Assembly (NCBI GenBank): GCA_016776905.1
Contig: JADHSM010000006.1
Span: forward strand, 1 to 64,000
DNA from: Planctomycetota bacterium
GTDB lineage: Bacteria; Planctomycetota; UBA8108; UBA1146
Direction of reading: 5' to 3'
DNA length: 64,000 bases
Below are positions 59,254 to 64,000 of the stretch, one piece after another (the stretch's first letter is position 1; each line of letters opens with the position of its first letter). The position numbers and the translations under genes are program-made. The notes under the pieces are model-generated. The model made no database searches. It was not told the origin of the DNA and worked only from the letters and a program-made list of their open reading frames with translations.

Positions 59254-60423
59254 ATGGTTTCCCACAGATTGAATCAGCTCGGAGCTTATGCCATGGCTGC
59301 CGTTCGGCAGAAAACAGCAGATCTTGAAGCGCGTGGTTTTTCACCGGTAGATCTTGGGATGGGGGATCCCTCCCGCCCGACCCCAGAGTTGATTCGCAAG
59401 GCATGTGCGGAAGCGGTCGAGAAACATGCCGCGAGTGGGTATCCACCCTTTGCAGGAGGAGCCCCCTTTAAGGAAACTGTCGCTCGTTGGTTTGAAAACC
59501 GATTTGGGGTTTCACTCTGTCCAGAGACGATGTTGATCTCCTCGGTGGGTTCGAAGGAGTCCATTTTTCATCTTCCCGAGGCCTTTGTCGATCCGGGTGA
59601 TGTCGTGATCTGTCCTGATCCCGGTTATCCGCCTTATGCGGGAGGGGCGCTGTTCGCTGAGGGAACTCCCTATTATGCGGCCGTCAATCATGCGACCGAT
59701 TTTCTTCCGGATCTGGAAAGCATTCCGGATGAGATGGCCGACAAAGCAAAAATATTTTGGTTAACGACGCCTTCGAGTCCCTCTGGAAAGATCGCCTCAC
59801 TCGAATACCTCGAGAAGTGGATCCAGTGGTGTAAAGAACGAGACATTATTGCTTGTAGCGACGAAGCTTATTCGGAGATCTATTTTGGTGATCCTCCGCA
59901 TTCCGCACTGGAAGTTTCCACGGAAGGGGTCTTGGTTTTCAATTCCTTGTCCAAGCGCTCTGCCATGACTGGGTATCGAGTGGGTTGGGTTGCGGGCGAT
60001 GCGGAATTGATCGCTCCGTACCGAAAATTGAAAGCGAACATCGATACCGGCACGCCGTGGTTTATCCAAGATGCAGCAATCGCGGCATATTCGGATGAAT
60101 CACATGTTCAATTGATGAGAGATGAGTATCGGGTACGACGCGATCTGTTTGTCGCTGCGTTCGAAAAGGCGGGTTTACCTCGCTGTGAACCGGATGCCTC
60201 TATGTACGTTTGGCAGCGAGCTCCGGAAGGCGTTTCCAGTGCCGATCTCGCCGAAGCTTTACTCGATGAGAAAATCCTAGCGGTGACGATTCCGTCTTCT
60301 GCTCTGGTCGGAAATGCGTCCCTGCATGGGCCTGGAGAACAATTTGTGAGATTGTCGATGGTGGCGAATTGGGAAGACAGCCAGAGATTAGCGAATGCCA
60401 TCGAGAATCATCTGAGACTCTAA
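59254..60423 (+). CDS. Class I/II pyridoxal phosphate aminotransferase
   Basis: FSPVDLGMGDPSRPTPELIRKA...ICPDPGYPPYAGGALF...FNSLSKRSAMTGYRVGW PLP-lysine motif. Confidence 0.88.
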   Translation: MVSHRLNQLGAYAMAAVRQKTADLEARGFSPVDLGMGDPSRPTPELIRKACAEAVEKHAASGYPPFAGGAPFKETVARWFENRFGVSLCPETMLISSVGSKESIFHLPEAFVDPGDVVICPDPGYPPYAGGALFAEGTPYYAAVNHATDFLPDLESIPDEMADKAKIFWLTTPSSPSGKIASLEYLEKWIQWCKERDIIACSDEAYSEIYFGDPPHSALEVSTEGVLVFNSLSKRSAMTGYRVGWVAGDAELIAPYRKLKANIDTGTPWFIQDAAIAAYSDESHVQLMRDEYRVRRDLFVAAFEKAGLPRCEPDASMYVWQRAPEGVSSADLAEALLDEKILAVTIPSSALVGNASLHGPGEQFVRLSMVANWEDSQRLANAIENHLRL

Positions 60424-61031
60424 TCGCTGTTCTGTGATTTCTTAGACTCGGCGGAGAGGAGCTCGAAGGCTTTTTTCAGCGCGTCCGGATGTGCGATGTC
60501 ATTCAGACCCTCCAGTAGCTCTTGAAGCTCCTGGACCGTGCAACCGCAGCGTAATGCTCCTCGTAAGTGAGAATGAAAAGGTGTCATACGCATCTGGCCA
60601 AGAAGAGAACTGATCGCGAGTTTTTCGAGATCGCGGGTTTCCCAACTGGAAGATGGCATGACGGTTCCATAGGCAAAATTGAGGATCCAAGATTCCAGAT
60701 CCGGATGTCGTTGCCGAAGGGAGTCCCGCACTTTATCGGAGGCTGCCCCGTACACCTCTTGAAAAATATTTCTCGGAGGGGACAGCGTGATTCTTTGGAC
60801 GGTCTCGAGAGACGAAACTTCGATATGCCCAAGAATCTCCACTGCTCCAGGGAAACCACTGTAGGGGATCGACTGGAGTATGACTTCGACGACATCTTCC
60901 ACTTTGGATTCGCTCAGAGCCGAAGTGAGGGCCTTTATGGGAGCCAGGCGCTCAGGGGCCGCCAAAGAGAAAGTGAGTCGACAACAGGTCAGGTTTGCTT
61001 TCATCGTTAGAATCTCCTCAGAAATCTCCAT
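60420..61031 (-). CDS. Carboxymuconolactone decarboxylase-like protein
   Basis: Two CMD-like halves, e.g. EVYGAASDKVRDSLRQRHPDLESWILNFAYGTVMPSSSWETRDLEKLAISSLLGQMRMTPFHSHLRGALRCGCTVQEL. Confidence 0.72.
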   Translation of the reverse strand: MEISEEILTMKANLTCCRLTFSLAAPERLAPIKALTSALSESKVEDVVEVILQSIPYSGFPGAVEILGHIEVSSLETVQRITLSPPRNIFQEVYGAASDKVRDSLRQRHPDLESWILNFAYGTVMPSSSWETRDLEKLAISSLLGQMRMTPFHSHLRGALRCGCTVQELQELLEGLNDIAHPDALKKAFELLSAESKKSQNSD

Positions 61032-61119
61032 TGCCCCTCTGCGACGTGATCAGCATAACTGAATTACGATATTCATGTCCCATCTCCCGTAATTCTGTAA
61101 GGATCCTGAGACCGACTTC

Positions 61120-62013
61120 TTGCTCATGGGGGGCTGGGAGATTACTCTCCCCGATGGGTCGATCTTTCGAACGGGGGAATTTATGGACGGGTCCAATCGC
61201 ACACGTCGCCTAGCCTTCATCAATCAGAAGGGTGGAGTTGGAAAAACGACTCTTGCCTTCAATTGCGCTGCAGGGTACGCCCAGGCGGGATATCGAGTCC
61301 TTTTGGTGGATCTGGATCCTCAGGCTCATCTGACCACATCTCTCGCCAGCTCTTTTCAAGATTCGAGTCTGGAGAGAATCGGAGACCACACGATCGAGGC
61401 TGCGTTGAGGCGCGAGAAAAGCCTTGAGGAGTGTATCTTTGAAGTGCCGGCAGAGGCTTTTTCGTTGGTTCCCTCCAGTATCGATTTGTCCTACGCTGAA
61501 AATGAGATGTCTCAGGAATTGGGACGAGAACTGCTTCTTCGAGACGCCCTCGATACGCTACCTGATGACCGATTCGATCTGATTCTTCTCGATTGTCCTC
61601 CTTCTCTAGGATTACTCTCGATTAACGCGTTGGTTGCTGCGGATGAAGTGATCGTCCCGGTGCAGGCGGAATATCTCGCTCTCCAAGGAATGGTGCAGTT
61701 AGGGAAGATCATTGAACTGGTCCAACAACGGCTGCATCCGCAGTTGAAGTGGCGAGTGGTGGTCCCCACGATGGTCGATTTCAGAACTCGACTTTCCCGT
61801 GATGTGATCGAAGAACTGCGTCGCCATTATCCGGAGTGGGTGACGCAATCCTTGATCCATTCAAGGGTCAAAGTTGCGGAAGCGCCTTCATTTGGGCTCT
61901 CTATTTTCGGCCATGATCCTCATGGACCTGCAGCAGGGGAGATCAAGAACCTGTGCGAGGAAATCGTCGAAAAACTGGACATCCCTTCACCTGTTCTCGA
62001 TCCGGGAGTCTGA
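61120..62013 (+). CDS. ParA/Soj-family ATPase
   Basis: FINQKGGVGKTTLAFNCAAGYAQAGYRVLLVDLDPQAHLTT deviant Walker A; FDLILLDCPPSLGLLSINAL. Confidence 0.92.
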   Translation: MLMGGWEITLPDGSIFRTGEFMDGSNRTRRLAFINQKGGVGKTTLAFNCAAGYAQAGYRVLLVDLDPQAHLTTSLASSFQDSSLERIGDHTIEAALRREKSLEECIFEVPAEAFSLVPSSIDLSYAENEMSQELGRELLLRDALDTLPDDRFDLILLDCPPSLGLLSINALVAADEVIVPVQAEYLALQGMVQLGKIIELVQQRLHPQLKWRVVVPTMVDFRTRLSRDVIEELRRHYPEWVTQSLIHSRVKVAEAPSFGLSIFGHDPHGPAAGEIKNLCEEIVEKLDIPSPVLDPGV

Positions 62014-62131
62014 TCCTCGATCACTTTCGTTGATTTCCACTTCAGTGGTGCGTTCTTCTTGCCGAAGTATGGGGTATCGGGTCGAGATTCCGACCTGGAT
62101 CGCGTAGGCACACCTAACCACTGGAGGACTC

Positions 62132-62407
62132 ATGGCGAGACCTGTAAACCAAGAAGAACTCGATTTCCTAAAAGCCATCGAGGATTACAAGAAAAAAGGC
62201 GACAAGCTGTTCTTATCCTGGACTGAGGTTCTCTCTATCGTCAAGGGTTTGGGCTATAGCCGCACTTTACGTGCAAAGAACAACAAGAAGACGGAGACCG
62301 TCAAGGCCTCACAGACCGCCAAATCACAGTCTGCTAAATCACAGTCTGCCAAATCAAAGGGAAAGACCCCGGCAAAAGCGAAGAAATCCGCCCTTAAATC
62401 GGCCTAA
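62132..62407 (+). CDS. Small basic protein with Lys/Ala/Ser-rich repeat tail
   Basis: N-terminal domain NQEELDFLKAIEDYKKKGDKLFLSWTEVLSIVKGLGYSR; tail TAKSQSAKSQSAKSKGKTPAKAKKSALKSA. Confidence 0.75.
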   Translation: MARPVNQEELDFLKAIEDYKKKGDKLFLSWTEVLSIVKGLGYSRTLRAKNNKKTETVKASQTAKSQSAKSQSAKSKGKTPAKAKKSALKSA

Positions 62408-62419
62408 GGGGTCCTTTGT

Positions 62420-62497
62420 GGGGGGCTAACGGGACTTTGCTATATAAGTCCTTATGCTGACGAGAGAAACGTCAATTCTCGTCGTTGCGAGCCCCCA
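62420..62497 (+). promoter_or_regulatory. Possible multi-branched RNA structure in the HU leader
   Basis: Closing stem GGGGGCT(62421-62427)/AGCCCCC(62490-62496); hairpins GGACTT/AAGTCC (62432-62451) and GACGAGA/TCTCGTC (62459-62483). Confidence 0.4.
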
Positions 62498-62582
62498 ACT
62501 TAGATGATAGCCTCGATGTCACAAGTTGAGGTGGTATCTGAAAATAGGTCTTTTACCCTGTTATAGGATACTTCCCGCTTCC

Positions 62583-62624
62583 GTCAAAAATATCTGATGC
62601 CGTTTTCCGGAGAGGATTTTTGAC
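62583..62624. promoter_or_regulatory. 9-bp inverted repeat upstream of HU gene
   Basis: GTCAAAAAT (62583-62591) and ATTTTTGAC (62616-62624). Confidence 0.5.
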
Positions 62625-62662
62625 ATAAGTGACGTAGGCCTGTTGAGTTAGGATCTTTATTC

Positions 62663-62998
62663 ATGAATACCATCACCAAGAGAGACCTCGTGCAGCGAAT
62701 TTCAGAAACGACTGGAGTTCAGCAACAAAAAGCCAAAGAGGTTATCCAGCACTTTTTAGACGCCATTATTCAGGAGCTCTCCGATGGAAATCGTCTCGAA
62801 TTTCGTGATTTCGGAGTCTTTGAACCGAAATCAAAAGCCGCTCGTATGGCAAGGAATCCTCGGACCGGTGACAGGATCGCTGTCCCTGAAAAGGTGACCG
62901 TCAAATTCAAGTCCGGTCGAATGATGAAGGAACGTCTTCAACCTGAAGGCCCGGAGTTGTCCCAAGAAACCAACGGTCTTCCTCCGATGACTCCCTGA
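62663..62998 (+). CDS. HU/IHF family DNA-binding protein
   Basis: TITKRDLVQRISETTGVQQQKAKEVIQHFLDAIIQELSDGNRLEFRDFGVFEPKSKAARMARNPRTGDRIAVPEKVTVKFKSGRMMKERL. Confidence 0.95.
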   Translation: MNTITKRDLVQRISETTGVQQQKAKEVIQHFLDAIIQELSDGNRLEFRDFGVFEPKSKAARMARNPRTGDRIAVPEKVTVKFKSGRMMKERLQPEGPELSQETNGLPPMTP

Positions 62999-63012
62999 CC
63001 CTGTCCGCTAAG

Positions 63013-64000
63013 GTGTCTCTCCAAAATTCTGATTCCGCCTATCGCATTCCGCTTTCTAGGCCTCGCATCGAAGAGGTCGACAGGAAAGCTGTGGATCAGG
63101 TTCTTCGGAGTCTGCGACTCTCTGGTGGTTCTGAAACTCGAGAGTTAGAAAACGTCGCTTCCACAACTCTCGGTGTTCCCGTCGTTTCCTGCAGCAGTGG
63201 GACCGCAGGTCTCATTCTGGCTCTTCGGGCTCTGGGGATCGAATCGGGTGAGGTCATCACTCCCGCTCTTGGATTTATTGCCAGCGCTCATGCCATACGG
63301 GCTGTAGGGGCCCAGCCTCGCTTCTGCGACGTTTCGAATGAATCTTTGTGTTGTGGCGTGGATGAACTGGAAGCGGCTTGGAGCCCCCACGTCAAGGCTG
63401 TCATGCCTGTTGATCTTCTAGGGGTTCCTGCACCCATGGTCGAAATCATGGAATGGGCAAAATCGAAAGGCGTCGCGGTGATCGAAGACGCATGTGAGGC
63501 CTTGGGCACTCAAGTCGATGGCACCGCCTGTGGCTCATTGGCGGATGCGGCTTCCTTTGGCTTCTATCCCAATAAAATATTGACGATGGGAGAAGGAGGG
63601 CTGGTCGCGTGTCGCGATCGAGCGCTCGCGGAGCGGGTGAGACGATTTGCCAATCAAGGCAGAGTGGGACCCGGTTTCGCATTTTCCGGAGAGGGCTACA
63701 ACTTTCGTCTGACCGAAATCCAGGCCGCTCTAGGTCGCAGTCAATGGTCGGGCCTCCAACAGAGGTTGGAGGATCGTGAGAAATGTGCCCGACAATATCT
63801 CGATCGAATAAGAAGTGTGCCGGGGGTTCGTCCCGCTCCTGCGCCGGAATTGACGGGGAATGGGCAAATGCGCTCTTGGTTTGCATTTGTGGTGATTCTT
63901 GATCAAGCCTCATGGCGAGATGCTGTTCGACAACGTTTATCTGAGGCGGGGATAGAGACGGGAATCTATTTCCCACCGATTACCGATTATTCTCCATATG
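63013..64000 (+). CDS. DegT/DnrJ/EryC1/StrS-type aminotransferase, truncated by window end
   Basis: Frame open from GTG at 63013 to window end: RIPLSRPRIEEVDRKAVDQVLRSLRLSGGSETRELE...VIEDACEALGTQVDG...FGFYPNKILTMGEGGLVAC...NQGRVG...GYNFRLTEIQAALGRSQW. Confidence 0.92.
   Translation, partial: MSLQNSDSAYRIPLSRPRIEEVDRKAVDQVLRSLRLSGGSETRELENVASTTLGVPVVSCSSGTAGLILALRALGIESGEVITPALGFIASAHAIRAVGAQPRFCDVSNESLCCGVDELEAAWSPHVKAVMPVDLLGVPAPMVEIMEWAKSKGVAVIEDACEALGTQVDGTACGSLADAASFGFYPNKILTMGEGGLVACRDRALAERVRRFANQGRVGPGFAFSGEGYNFRLTEIQAALGRSQWSGLQQRLEDREKCARQYLDRIRSVPGVRPAPAPELTGNGQMRSWFAFVVILDQASWRDAVRQRLSEAGIETGIYFPPITDYSPY

Noticed and set aside
61120-62998. parA neighbourhood considered as a plasmid or phage partition module
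   Set aside because: No parB, replication or integrase genes are visible and surroundings are chromosomal housekeeping genes.

Overview
The window is a compact bacterial chromosomal segment with 5 non-coding RNA genes and about 41 well-supported CDS. I saw no CRISPR array, transposase, integrase or phage module. Gene content points to a marine planctomycete-like bacterium (inference): repeated Tat-exported Gfo/Idh/MocA oxidoreductases with TIM-barrel isomerases, a DUF1080 lipoprotein, C-terminal dockerin-like domains, heme-containing secreted proteins, HEAT/vWA proteins and a membrane pyrophosphatase. Housekeeping genes recognised include smpB-ssrA, truB, gatCAB, hppA, rsfS, tsaE, lpxH-like, miaA, lysS, thiL, a parA-like gene and HU, plus tRNA-Val(CAC), tRNA-Leu(CAG), tRNA-Asp(GTC) and tRNA-Met(CAT). 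The items I consider most worth a second look are: (1) a 1151-aa Rad50/YhaN-like ATPase with a predicted transmembrane hairpin in place of a zinc hook and a ~400-aa Arg/Ser/Glu/Asp (SR-like) C-terminal tail built from 18-bp repeats; (2) an eight-gene co-directional run (13.7-22.7 kb) with five Tat-type leaders, an ApbE flavin transferase and a monoheme membrane protein, next to a DUF1080 gene, suggesting an exported redox sugar/glycoside pathway; (3) several unrelated short tandem-repeat arrays (13, 15, 18, 19 and 22 bp periods), several at gene boundaries; (4) a potentially structured leader with competing helices upstream of the HU gene; (5) a shared dockerin-like C-terminal domain on two otherwise unrelated secreted proteins. 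All product calls are from reading motifs in the translations; no searches were run.
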